From NCBI GenBank assembly GCA_016183775.1, contig JACPDY010000128.1, positions 1 to 33,879 on the forward strand: a stretch of DNA of 33,879 nucleotides. The letters run 5' to 3'. Every line of letters begins with the position of its first letter. Positions within the stretch are counted from its first letter, which is position 1. Shown in pieces: positions 24,759 through 31,907 of this stretch. The translations under genes were made by a program, and so were the position numbers. This stretch comes from Bacteroidota bacterium. Lineage in GTDB: Bacteria > Bacteroidota > Bacteroidia > JABDFU01. Below the pieces are notes generated by a model, which was not told the DNA's origin, ran no database searches, and was given only the letters and a program-made list of their open reading frames with translations.

Positions 24759-24788
24759 CAAATATATAAATAAATAATTTAAATCAAA
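24759..24788 (-). promoter_or_regulatory. Promoter of the giant adhesin gene
   Basis: On the minus strand TTTG (24788-24785), 18 bases, then TATATTTG (24766-24759), an exact TAnnTTTG. Transcription should begin near 24752, giving a leader of about 17 bases before the TTG start at 24734, which independently supports that unusual start. Confidence 0.6.
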
Positions 24789-25124
24789 AGAAAAGCGCGT
24801 TTCGTTTGCCCGTATTTCTTTAACAAAATTCAGATTTTGAGGCATTTGCTTCAATTCTAAATTGCGTTTCTACATATGTATAAATTCTATACATATTAAT
24901 CTATAAATATAGAAGTGAAATAGGCCTTTAATCAAATTAAAATATATATAATATTACTAGTTCAAATATGTAACATTTACACATTTAACTAAAAAAACAT
25001 TGTTTTATATAAAAAAAGCATTTTGTTGACTAATTTTTATTTTTTTTATTACTTGTCCAAATAAAATACATTTAAAAAAAATAGGCCTTTTTGCAAAATA
25101 TTCAACAGAATTTGATTTTCGAAA

Positions 25125-25263
25125 GGTGCCATACATCATGCGATGGGTGCGCGCCCCCTAATCTTACATTTTCGTCCTGAACGCAGACTATTTTATAATA
25201 GCTGATGCAGTGTCGCTTAGTTAAAAAAATGTTTTGGTGAAAACCTGTGACCGGGCAGGCACC
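25125..25263. ncRNA. Possible structured RNA with alternative closing stems
   Basis: GGTGCC (25125-25130) can pair with GGCACC (25258-25263), enclosing 127 bases. Inside are a GC-rich near-palindrome (GGGTGCGCGCCCC, 25145-25157) and a hairpin GCAG-a-CTATT-TTAT-AATAG-CTG (25183-25204). The 3' GGCACC can instead fold locally as part of GGTG-aaaa-CCTG...CAGGCACC (25236-25263), so two structures compete. It matches no RNA family I recognise and could be read on either strand. The case rests only on base pairing and on GC content above its surroundings. Confidence 0.2.
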
Positions 25264-25393
25264 ACATCCAAAAAAAAGAAAAATACGAACGACCAAATCC
25301 TTAACTAAAACGACATTGATAGTTGATGGTATAATCCGGATTTAGTATCCAATTATTGAAGTAATTTTCAAAGCAAAATCTCCTGCCATCAAG

Positions 25394-25401
25394 TATATTT
25401 G
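25394..25401 (+). promoter_or_regulatory. Possible -7 box for the kinase fusion gene
   Basis: TATATTTG fits TAnnTTTG 80 bases before the ATG at 25482. No TTG stands at the expected -33 distance, so this is a partial match. Confidence 0.3.
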
Positions 25402-25481
25402 TACTTTTATAATGCTGCTGGATTGGAATAAAATTTCGACGGCGACACAATATCTAACCTGCCAAGATTCAGAATAAGATC

Positions 25482-26999
25482 ATGAATTCGAAAATTGTAA
25501 GCCTCGAAGAATTAGCTGTACTATGTTCAAAGTTAAAAAGTGAAGGCAAAACCATTGCCCATTGTCACGGCTGTTTTGACCTGCTGCACCTGGGTCATAT
25601 AAAACATTTTGAAGCCGCTAAAAAAGCTGCTGACATTGTAGTTGTAACACTTACACCCGACCGGTTTGTAAACAAAGGTCCGGGCCGCCCTGTTTTTAAT
25701 GAAATGCTCCGGATGGAATCCATTGCAGCACTTGAGGCCGTTAGTTATGTTGCACTCAACAAATGGGATACAGCCATTGAAACGCTTAAATTAATTAAAC
25801 CCACTTTTTATGTAAAAGGCCAGGACTATAAAAAGAGTGAGAATGATATAACAGGAAATATCAATAAAGAAGAAGAGGCGGTCAAATCAGCCGGGGGACA
25901 ACTTTATTTTACCGAAGAGATCCAATTTTCTTCGTCAAAACTTATCAACGCCCACTTTAGTCCGTTAAACGATTCCATCCAGGAATACCTCAGCGGGTTA
26001 AAGAAAAAACACAACGCGGATAGTATCATTAATGAAATTGAAAAATTAAAGAATCTCAACGTACTTGTTATAGGTGATACAATAATCGATGAGTATCATA
26101 CCTGCAGGCCCCTTGGGAAATCCTCAAAATCGCCTACTATCTCAACTATGTTTCTGAAAGGCGAATCCTATGCCGGCGGTGTACTGGCCATTGCCAATCA
26201 CCTCGATCAGTTTGCGGGAAAAGTGGAGCTGGTTACCTGCCTGGGAAAACAGAACCCTCAGCAGGAAATCATTGAGCAAAAACTTTCCGGTAACATCAAT
26301 AAAAAATTCTTCCTGCGGAACGACGGCCCCACTCCAACGAAACGCAGATACCTCGACACTTACCTTAACCTGAAATTATTCGAGGTGACATTCATGAACG
26401 ATACTTACCTGGCAAACGATCTGGAAAAAGAAGTCATTGCACACCTTGAAAAAGCACTCAAAAATGCGGATATGGTATTGGTAGCTGATTTCGGGCATGG
26501 CTTTATAACACCGGGAATTATTAAATTCCTGTCCGGTTCCGGAAAACACCTTTCAGTGAACGCACAGACGAACAGTAATAATTACGGTTTTAACTATATC
26601 ACAAAATATAAACGTGCAGATTATATCTCCATTGATGAAAAAGAATTACGCCTGCCTTTTGGTGATAATTACGGCAAACTCGAAAATCTTATTGAACAGC
26701 TGCATACCATAACTCATGCCGATAAAATACAAATCACCCTTGGACAACAAGGCTCAGTATTATTTGAAAAAGGAAAATTTTATACGGCGCCCGCCTTTGC
26801 CTCATCCGTAAAAGATTCGGTTGGAGCGGGAGATGCAGTATTATCCGTAACTTCATTATGCGCTTACAACAACACTCCTCCTGAAGTTTTGCCCTTCATA
26901 GGAAATTGTGTGGGAGCGCTTGCCGTTGAAATAATAGGTAACGAGCATCCTGTTTACAAAAAAGATCTGATCAAATTTATCTCTCACTTTTTAAAATAA
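25482..26999 (+). CDS. Nucleotidyltransferase-PfkB kinase fusion, HldE-like with reversed domain order
   Basis: A 505-residue bifunctional protein. Residues 20-170 form a cytidylyltransferase-like domain with GCFDLLHLGH (His36-Leu-Gly-His39 is the HxGH nucleotide-binding motif) and YVKGQDY. Residues from about 192 are a PfkB/ribokinase-type sugar kinase: VLVIGDTIIDEY opens the fold, SYAGGVLAIANHL matches the GGAANVA block of heptose kinases, and DSVGAGDAV with Asp451 is the catalytic signature. HldE of enterobacteria makes ADP-heptose from heptose 7-phosphate with the same two activities but with the kinase first. The phosphoheptose isomerase-like gene abuts it directly, so heptose (or a related sugar) nucleotide synthesis is likely. 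Which nucleotide is used is not evident. Confidence 0.87.
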   Translation: MNSKIVSLEELAVLCSKLKSEGKTIAHCHGCFDLLHLGHIKHFEAAKKAADIVVVTLTPDRFVNKGPGRPVFNEMLRMESIAALEAVSYVALNKWDTAIETLKLIKPTFYVKGQDYKKSENDITGNINKEEEAVKSAGGQLYFTEEIQFSSSKLINAHFSPLNDSIQEYLSGLKKKHNADSIINEIEKLKNLNVLVIGDTIIDEYHTCRPLGKSSKSPTISTMFLKGESYAGGVLAIANHLDQFAGKVELVTCLGKQNPQQEIIEQKLSGNINKKFFLRNDGPTPTKRRYLDTYLNLKLFEVTFMNDTYLANDLEKEVIAHLEKALKNADMVLVADFGHGFITPGIIKFLSGSGKHLSVNAQTNSNNYGFNYITKYKRADYISIDEKELRLPFGDNYGKLENLIEQLHTITHADKIQITLGQQGSVLFEKGKFYTAPAFASSVKDSVGAGDAVLSVTSLCAYNNTPPEVLPFIGNCVGALAVEIIGNEHPVYKKDLIKFISHFLK

Positions 27000-27611
27000 A
27001 TGGATATTTCTCAATTCACAGCCAACTACCTCAACGCATTCAGGAAAGCACTTGATGCCGTTGAAGTTTCTGCAAATAGTAAAACTATTCCTTTTAATGA
27101 TGCCATGATCCAGGCTGTTGAACTGATCAAACAGGCGCAGCAACATAACAAAAAAGTGATGATGGTTGGAAACGGGGGCAGCGCAGGAATAGCCAGCCAC
27201 ATGGCGGTCGACTATTGGAAAAACGGAGGAGTGAGGGCCACTGCCTTCAATGATTCCTCATTATTAACCTGTATTGCCAACGACCTTAGTTACGCTGAAG
27301 TGTTTTCAAAACCCATCGAAGCCTTCGCGGATAAAGAAGATATCGCATTCTGCATCAGCAGCTCGGGAAACTCGAAAAATATTTTGAACGCCGCAGAGCA
27401 GGCCGATAAATCTGGCTGTACCGTAATTACGTTCTCCGGTTTCGCAAAAGAAAACCCTTTACGGAAAAGGGGCAAACTTAATTTCTATGTCCCCTCCTAT
27501 TCCTATGGTTTTGTTGAGATCATACATAATCTTATTATCCATACTATACTTGACGCAAAATTATATTGCATTGACAAGAAGGATGTGTTCAACAAAAACT
27601 TGCCTTATTAG
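27000..27611 (+). CDS. gmhA: SIS-domain phosphoheptose isomerase-like protein
   Basis: A 203-residue single SIS domain. MVGNGGSAGIASHMAVDY holds the phosphate-binding GNGGSAG (57-63); His67 matches the zinc ligand of GmhA and Asp71 stands where Escherichia coli GmhA has Glu65. CISSSGNSKNIL is the second SIS phosphate loop, and EIIHNLIIHTI carries the C-terminal His. GmhA converts sedoheptulose 7-phosphate to D-glycero-D-manno-heptose 7-phosphate, the substrate for the kinase half of the preceding gene. The start codon begins on the base right after the stop of that gene, indicating coupled translation. The Glu-to-Asp change and long N-terminal helix leave open a related isomerase activity. 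Confidence 0.8.
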   Translation: MDISQFTANYLNAFRKALDAVEVSANSKTIPFNDAMIQAVELIKQAQQHNKKVMMVGNGGSAGIASHMAVDYWKNGGVRATAFNDSSLLTCIANDLSYAEVFSKPIEAFADKEDIAFCISSSGNSKNILNAAEQADKSGCTVITFSGFAKENPLRKRGKLNFYVPSYSYGFVEIIHNLIIHTILDAKLYCIDKKDVFNKNLPY

Positions 27612-27682
27612 ACCGCTTTGATTATTATACACCTTTACTAAAGTCGATTTTTTTGTCGTAATTTCGTAGAAAAGCCATTCAA

Positions 27683-27979
27683 ATGTCAGTACACATAAAA
27701 ACCTTCGACGAACTAACGAATTTACTTCGAAAAGAAAATATTTTCGAAAAATTCGGACTTAGTAAAATCGGAGTTTTTGGGTCCTTTATTCGTGGCGAAA
27801 AATACAATGATATTGATCTGTTAATTGAAGACAATATTGAATATGAGCAGCGAATCTCGTTGAAACAAACCCTTGAAAAACTTTTAAATACAAAAATTGA
27901 TATTGTAATAAAAAAATATGCCGAACCAATTATTTTGTTCCGTGCATTAAGGGAAATAAAGTATGCAACCCGCAATTAA
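27683..27979 (+). CDS. mntA: MNT-family nucleotidyltransferase antitoxin (MntA-like)
   Basis: A 98-residue minimal nucleotidyltransferase. GVFGSFIRGEKYNDIDLLIE supplies Gly33-Ser34 and the metal-binding Asp43 and Asp45; IDIVIKK later provides the third acid. MntA-type antitoxins silence the HEPN toxin by adding AMP units to it. The loop between GS and DxD is eight residues, shorter than the roughly ten usual in the family, but all key residues are present. The hepT-like gene starts within the last 17 bases. A TAATTTCG box (27659-27666), one mismatch from TAnnTTTG, lies 16 bases before the ATG; a -33 box is not clear. Confidence 0.85.
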   Translation: MSVHIKTFDELTNLLRKENIFEKFGLSKIGVFGSFIRGEKYNDIDLLIEDNIEYEQRISLKQTLEKLLNTKIDIVIKKYAEPIILFRALREIKYATRN

Positions 27980-28406
27980 AAACGATATTGTTTTCTTATT
28001 AATTATTCTTGAATCAATCGGAAAGATAGAAATCTACAAGCGAGATTTCAATTCCGGTGAAGTTTTTTTCACATCAAATGACCAATTGAATTTCAATGCT
28101 TCTCTTCTCTTATTAGCAAATATCGGAGAACAATGCTCAAAAATAAGTGATGAATTGAAAGACAAATATCCGAAAGTTGAATGGCAGAAAATAAAGAATA
28201 TCAGAAATCGTATTGTTCATGATTATACCGGCATTGACTCTGATCTCACCTTCAACATAATCAATACTGAATTAGTCCCACTCCGCAATTCTATCCATCA
28301 GATCATTGCAAACGAATTAAAAACAGGGAACTTTAACTCCGATGAATTAAAATTTGCAGGTAAAAGTGCATTTTATAGCCATGTTAATTTTAAGGCATTC
28401 ATGTGA
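27963..28406 (+). CDS. hepT: HEPN-family RNase toxin (HepT-like, DUF86)
   Basis: A 147-residue all-helical protein. IRNRIVHDY contains Arg81, His86 and Tyr88, the RX4HXY motif of HEPN RNases of the HepT type; the Tyr is the residue AMPylated by MntA in the Shewanella system. NIGEQCSKISDELK upstream is the usual first conserved helix. It forms a toxin-antitoxin pair with the overlapping mntA-like gene. The stop (TGA, 28404-28406) overlaps the GTG start of the helicase-nuclease gene (28403), so the pair reads into that gene. Confidence 0.87.
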   Translation: MQPAIKNDIVFLLIILESIGKIEIYKRDFNSGEVFFTSNDQLNFNASLLLLANIGEQCSKISDELKDKYPKVEWQKIKNIRNRIVHDYTGIDSDLTFNIINTELVPLRNSIHQIIANELKTGNFNSDELKFAGKSAFYSHVNFKAFM

Positions 28407-31400
28407 ACTTCACCGTCTACAAATCATCCGCCGGATCAGGTAAAACATTCACCCTTGTAAAAGAGTACCTTAAACTCGCCCTGACTGACGATCAGAACCC
28501 GCCTCAAAAATACAAACATATACTTGCCATTACGTTTACCAATAAGGCTGCTGCCGAAATGAAGGAGCGTATTACCCGATCACTCAAAGAACTTTCTCAT
28601 CCGGAAGAAAACAATACTACTTTACTTGAAATAATTTGCGAAGAGACCGGACTGGATAAAAGTAATATACAAAGCCGGGCGCAAAATGTTTTGCACACTA
28701 TACTGCACAACTACTCTGATTTCGCTATAGGTACTATCGACAGCTTTGTACACAGGATCGTCCGCACTTTCGCCTACGATCTTCAACTTCCAGTCAACTT
28801 TGAAATTGAGATGGATGACAACAAGTTATTATTGGAAGTGATCGACCTGCTTATTTCCAAAGCGGGTAATGACGAACATCTCACACAGGCACTTGTTGAA
28901 TTTACTGAGACCAAAACCGAGGATGAAAAAAGCTGGCATATAGAACGGGATCTTTTTGGTTTTTCAAAAAATCTGCTGACCGAAGAAGGTATTGTTCATC
29001 TTGAGAGATTAAAAAAAATAAATACTGCTGGTTTTCTTTCTATCAGAAAAAGCCTCAATGAAACAATTAAAAAATTTGAGAGTACTGTAAAAAAGGCGGC
29101 GGGTGAAGCTTATCAAGCTATACAGCAACAAGGGCTTGAGCATAGTTCATTTTATCAGGGAAAGAATGGTATAAGTAAATTCTTCGCGAATATCTGCGAC
29201 GAAAATTTCGACAAACTAGAACCCAACTCCTATGTTGTAAAAACTATCCGGGAAGATAAATGGTTCTCAGAGAAGACATCTGCGGAAGATAAAGGCAAAA
29301 TAGAGAACATCAAAAGCAAACTTTCTGAATCATTCCATTTCATCCGGGATATCGTTGAAAAACAACAATCACTTTATTGTCTTCTTAAACTCATCAATAA
29401 AAACATTTATTCACTCGCCGTTTTAAATGAGATCGAAAAATTATTGACAGAAATAAAAAAACAAAATAATATCCTTCACATTTCAGAGTTCAATAAGATC
29501 ATTTCCAACATTGTCCTCAACCAACCAGTGCCTTTTATTTATGAACGAATTGGCGAAAAGTATAATCATTACCTGGTTGATGAGTTCCAGGATACATCTG
29601 TGCTGCAATGGCAAAATCTGCTGCCACTTATTGAAAATTCGCTTTCAGAAGGGCATTTGAGCATGCTTGTCGGAGATGGTAAACAAGCCATTTATCGCTG
29701 GCGCGGCGGAGAAGTTGAACAGTTTGCCCAACTACCGGATATTTTTATAAAAGAAAAAAACGAGTTTGTTCTTGAACGTGAACAAACCTTGAAACTCAAC
29801 TACAATGAAAAACAACTCAACAAAAATTACAGAAGTAAAAAAGAGATCATTGATTTCAACAATTCTATGTTCTCCGTCCTGGCAGGCAAACTAAGTGACG
29901 CATACGCCACTATTTACCAGGGTCATGCTCAGCAAAGTGATCCGGACAATACAGGCGGATACGTTTCCATAAATTTTGTAAAAGGAGAAGGAGACGAAGC
30001 GGAACAACAAACGCTTGAGCAGGTTTATAATAACATAATTAATCTTCAAAAAGAAAAATTTAAACTCAGTGATATCGCTGTTTTATGCAGAACCAACAAG
30101 ACCGGCAATACTATCGCTGAGTACCTTACAGCAAAAGGTATTGGTGTACTATCAGCGGATTCATTGCTGCTTAAAAATTCGAAAAAAGTACGCTTCATCG
30201 GATCTGTATTCAGGTATATTAACCAGCCATACAACGAAATTACACGTGTTGAAATCTTACAATACCTGGTAGAAAACGGTCTTATCGACCAGGATCTGCA
30301 TACCGTGATCGCGCTTCTTAAGAACAAGCACGCATGGGAATTTGATGCTTTATTAAAACAAAATGGATTTGAGTTTAACCAGCAGCATTTGATCAAATTG
30401 CCCTTATATGAATTAGTTGAACAAGTAGCAGGCATCTTTAAACTTGCCGCAGGCGCTGATGCATTCGTCCGTTTTTTCATGGATGAGGTTCTGGGTTATA
30501 CAATAAAAAACAACAATAGTTTACCCGGTTTTATCGAATGGTGGGAAACACGTAAAGAAAATGCCTCTATGAATGTTCCCGATGGCACCAATGCGGTAAA
30601 TATTATGACCATTCACCGTTCCAAGGGACTTGAGTTTCCGGCCGTCATTCTGCCATTTGCAACCTGGAAAATTTCGGACGGCAAAAAAAATCTTTGGGTC
30701 GACCTGAAGCACAACGAAGTCCCTCAACTTGAATCGGCATTATTACCGGCAACCAAAGAACTCCAAAAGACAACTTATTCCGATCTATATGAAGAAGAAA
30801 AAAACAAGTCACGGCTTGATAATATCAACCTGCTGTATGTTGCATTTACAAGACCGGAAGAACGCCTGTATATTATAACCGGCGAGCCATCGAAAACGCC
30901 TGATAACCTTGGAAATGTTAGCGATATATTTTGCTTCTATCTGCGATCGCTGCAATTATGGAATGATGCTCAACAACACTACGGGTTCGGTAACAGTATG
31001 CCGCATATACACAAAAACACGCAAAGTAAAAAAACTGTTAAACAAACAGATTTTATATCGTCGGATTGGCGCAGCATCTTAAAAATACGGGCTAATGCGC
31101 CCGAAGTATGGAATACGGATAATGTAACAAGTAAAAAAGATTTTGGATTAATTGTTCATGCCATCCTTGCGAAAGTCAAATCCGCAGAAGACCTCACTCC
31201 TACCCTTACCCAATATTTAAATGAAGGGGTTATTGACCTGCAGGAAAAAAAAATACTGTTTCAGAAACTAAATAATATCATTGAACACCCCCAATTAAAA
31301 CCGCTTTATGCAGCCGGCAATACAATTAAAACTGAAGCCGATATCATTTTACCAACAGGGGAAACCTACAGACCAGACAGGGTAGTTATAAACAGGGATT

Positions 31401-31567
31401 CAACCGTATTGATCGATTACAAAACTGGAACCAAACAGGATAAGCATATAAAACAAATAAAAAAATATGCGGAACTGCTCTCACAAATGGGATATACCAA
31501 TATTCGGCAATACCTTGTTTATATTGATGATGAAACGAGCATATTTAATTTACACAAAGAGTCATGA
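28403..31567 (+). CDS. AddA-like UvrD-family helicase with C-terminal PD-(D/E)XK nuclease
   Basis: A 1054-residue protein starting with GTG. SSAGSGKTFTL (Lys14) is Walker A; ITFTNKAAAEMKERI is motif Ia; DEFQDTS (393-399) is Walker B; VGDGKQAIYRWRGGE is motif III; LNKNYRSKKEII is motif IV; NIMTIHRSKGLEFPAVILP is motif V; NLLYVAFTRPEERLYI is motif VI. The C-terminal nuclease has Asp992 (YRPDRVV) and Asp1005-Tyr-Lys1007 (IDYKTG). This is the layout of AddA, which with AddB resects double-strand breaks for RecA loading. The partner addB is not in the window; an M13 peptidase follows instead. The start overlaps the hepT-like gene by four bases. It could also act in phage defence, but the sequence looks like the housekeeping type. 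Confidence 0.9.
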   Translation: MNFTVYKSSAGSGKTFTLVKEYLKLALTDDQNPPQKYKHILAITFTNKAAAEMKERITRSLKELSHPEENNTTLLEIICEETGLDKSNIQSRAQNVLHTILHNYSDFAIGTIDSFVHRIVRTFAYDLQLPVNFEIEMDDNKLLLEVIDLLISKAGNDEHLTQALVEFTETKTEDEKSWHIERDLFGFSKNLLTEEGIVHLERLKKINTAGFLSIRKSLNETIKKFESTVKKAAGEAYQAIQQQGLEHSSFYQGKNGISKFFANICDENFDKLEPNSYVVKTIREDKWFSEKTSAEDKGKIENIKSKLSESFHFIRDIVEKQQSLYCLLKLINKNIYSLAVLNEIEKLLTEIKKQNNILHISEFNKIISNIVLNQPVPFIYERIGEKYNHYLVDEFQDTSVLQWQNLLPLIENSLSEGHLSMLVGDGKQAIYRWRGGEVEQFAQLPDIFIKEKNEFVLEREQTLKLNYNEKQLNKNYRSKKEIIDFNNSMFSVLAGKLSDAYATIYQGHAQQSDPDNTGGYVSINFVKGEGDEAEQQTLEQVYNNIINLQKEKFKLSDIAVLCRTNKTGNTIAEYLTAKGIGVLSADSLLLKNSKKVRFIGSVFRYINQPYNEITRVEILQYLVENGLIDQDLHTVIALLKNKHAWEFDALLKQNGFEFNQQHLIKLPLYELVEQVAGIFKLAAGADAFVRFFMDEVLGYTIKNNNSLPGFIEWWETRKENASMNVPDGTNAVNIMTIHRSKGLEFPAVILPFATWKISDGKKNLWVDLKHNEVPQLESALLPATKELQKTTYSDLYEEEKNKSRLDNINLLYVAFTRPEERLYIITGEPSKTPDNLGNVSDIFCFYLRSLQLWNDAQQHYGFGNSMPHIHKNTQSKKTVKQTDFISSDWRSILKIRANAPEVWNTDNVTSKKDFGLIVHAILAKVKSAEDLTPTLTQYLNEGVIDLQEKKILFQKLNNIIEHPQLKPLYAAGNTIKTEADIILPTGETYRPDRVVINRDSTVLIDYKTGTKQDKHIKQIKKYAELLSQMGYTNIRQYLVYIDDETSIFNLHKES

Positions 31568-31636
31568 ACATAAAATGCGAGTTCCACTTGACCTTCAATA
31601 TCTTTAAAATATGTTCAAGTAAAAGTAGAGTTTATA

Positions 31637-31771
31637 CCGAATAAGGATTTTTGGGTGCTTTGGTGGCAAATGGATTTTCGCCACCAAAGCCTGTCTGCCG
31701 ACAGCAGGCACGAAAGTTCCAAATTTTCACCAAATGTTTTTCTGAAAATTCCATATAATAATCTTATTCGG
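31637..31771. repeat. 135-base four-stem palindromic element
   Basis: Closing arms CCGAATAAG (31637-31645) and CTTATTCGG (31763-31771) are perfect. Between them are three hairpins: CTTTGGTGGC/GCCACCAAAG (31658-31667 with 31680-31689, perfect), GCCTGTCTG-CCGA-CAGCAGGC (31689-31709, one bulge) and AATTTTCA/TGAAAATT (31722-31729 with 31743-31750, perfect). The second resembles short GCCTGTCTGCCG repeats common in Bacteroidota. It fills much of the 340-base gap between the helicase and peptidase genes and could be a mobile miniature element or a structured RNA. Confidence 0.7.
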
Positions 31772-31841
31772 CATAATCTCTGGTATTATAAAACTTTAAT
31801 TACTCCTTATATAAAGGTATTTTGCCATTTAACATCTATAA

Positions 31842-31872
31842 TTGTTATGCTCCGATAAATACCTTAATTTCA
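31842..31872 (+). promoter_or_regulatory. Candidate promoter of the M13 peptidase gene
   Basis: TTG (31842-31844), 20 bases, then TAATTTCA (31865-31872), two mismatches from TAnnTTTG. The spacing equals that of the promoter at 8704. The leader would be about 30 bases. Confidence 0.4.
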
Positions 31873-31907
31873 CGCCTCAATTTTAATTATTTAATAAAAG
31901 TATTCAA

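Larger units (their letters stand above)
24735..25481. other. AT-rich 747-base intergenic region
   Basis: No convincing gene. Bases 24735-25120 are extremely AT-rich and include the adhesin promoter, a perfect hairpin TATGTATA-AATTC-TATACATA (24875-24895) and two copies of AAATAGGCCTTT (24918-24929 and 25079-25090). Bases 25121-25280 are clearly richer in GC and may fold (see separate entry). Bases 25281-25481 hold the leader of the kinase fusion gene with a possible -7 box. Confidence 0.6.

Noticed and set aside
25179-25186. GAACGCAG in the AT-rich gap as another end of the GxxExxY cassette family
   Set aside because: Only the first eight or so bases match; the following TTATGAT blocks and a partner end are missing.
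25121-25280. tRNA, tmRNA or 4.5S RNA in the GC-richer island
   Set aside because: No TTCGA arm, no anticodon arm, no tag frame and no SRP core sequence could be found.
25102-25296. 64-residue minus-strand frame in the AT-rich gap
   Set aside because: No homologous pattern, odd composition (many Cys and His), and it overlaps the interval that pairs with itself.
31655-31858. 67-residue plus-strand frame after the helicase gene
   Set aside because: It lies across the four-stem element, and its composition looks like non-coding sequence.
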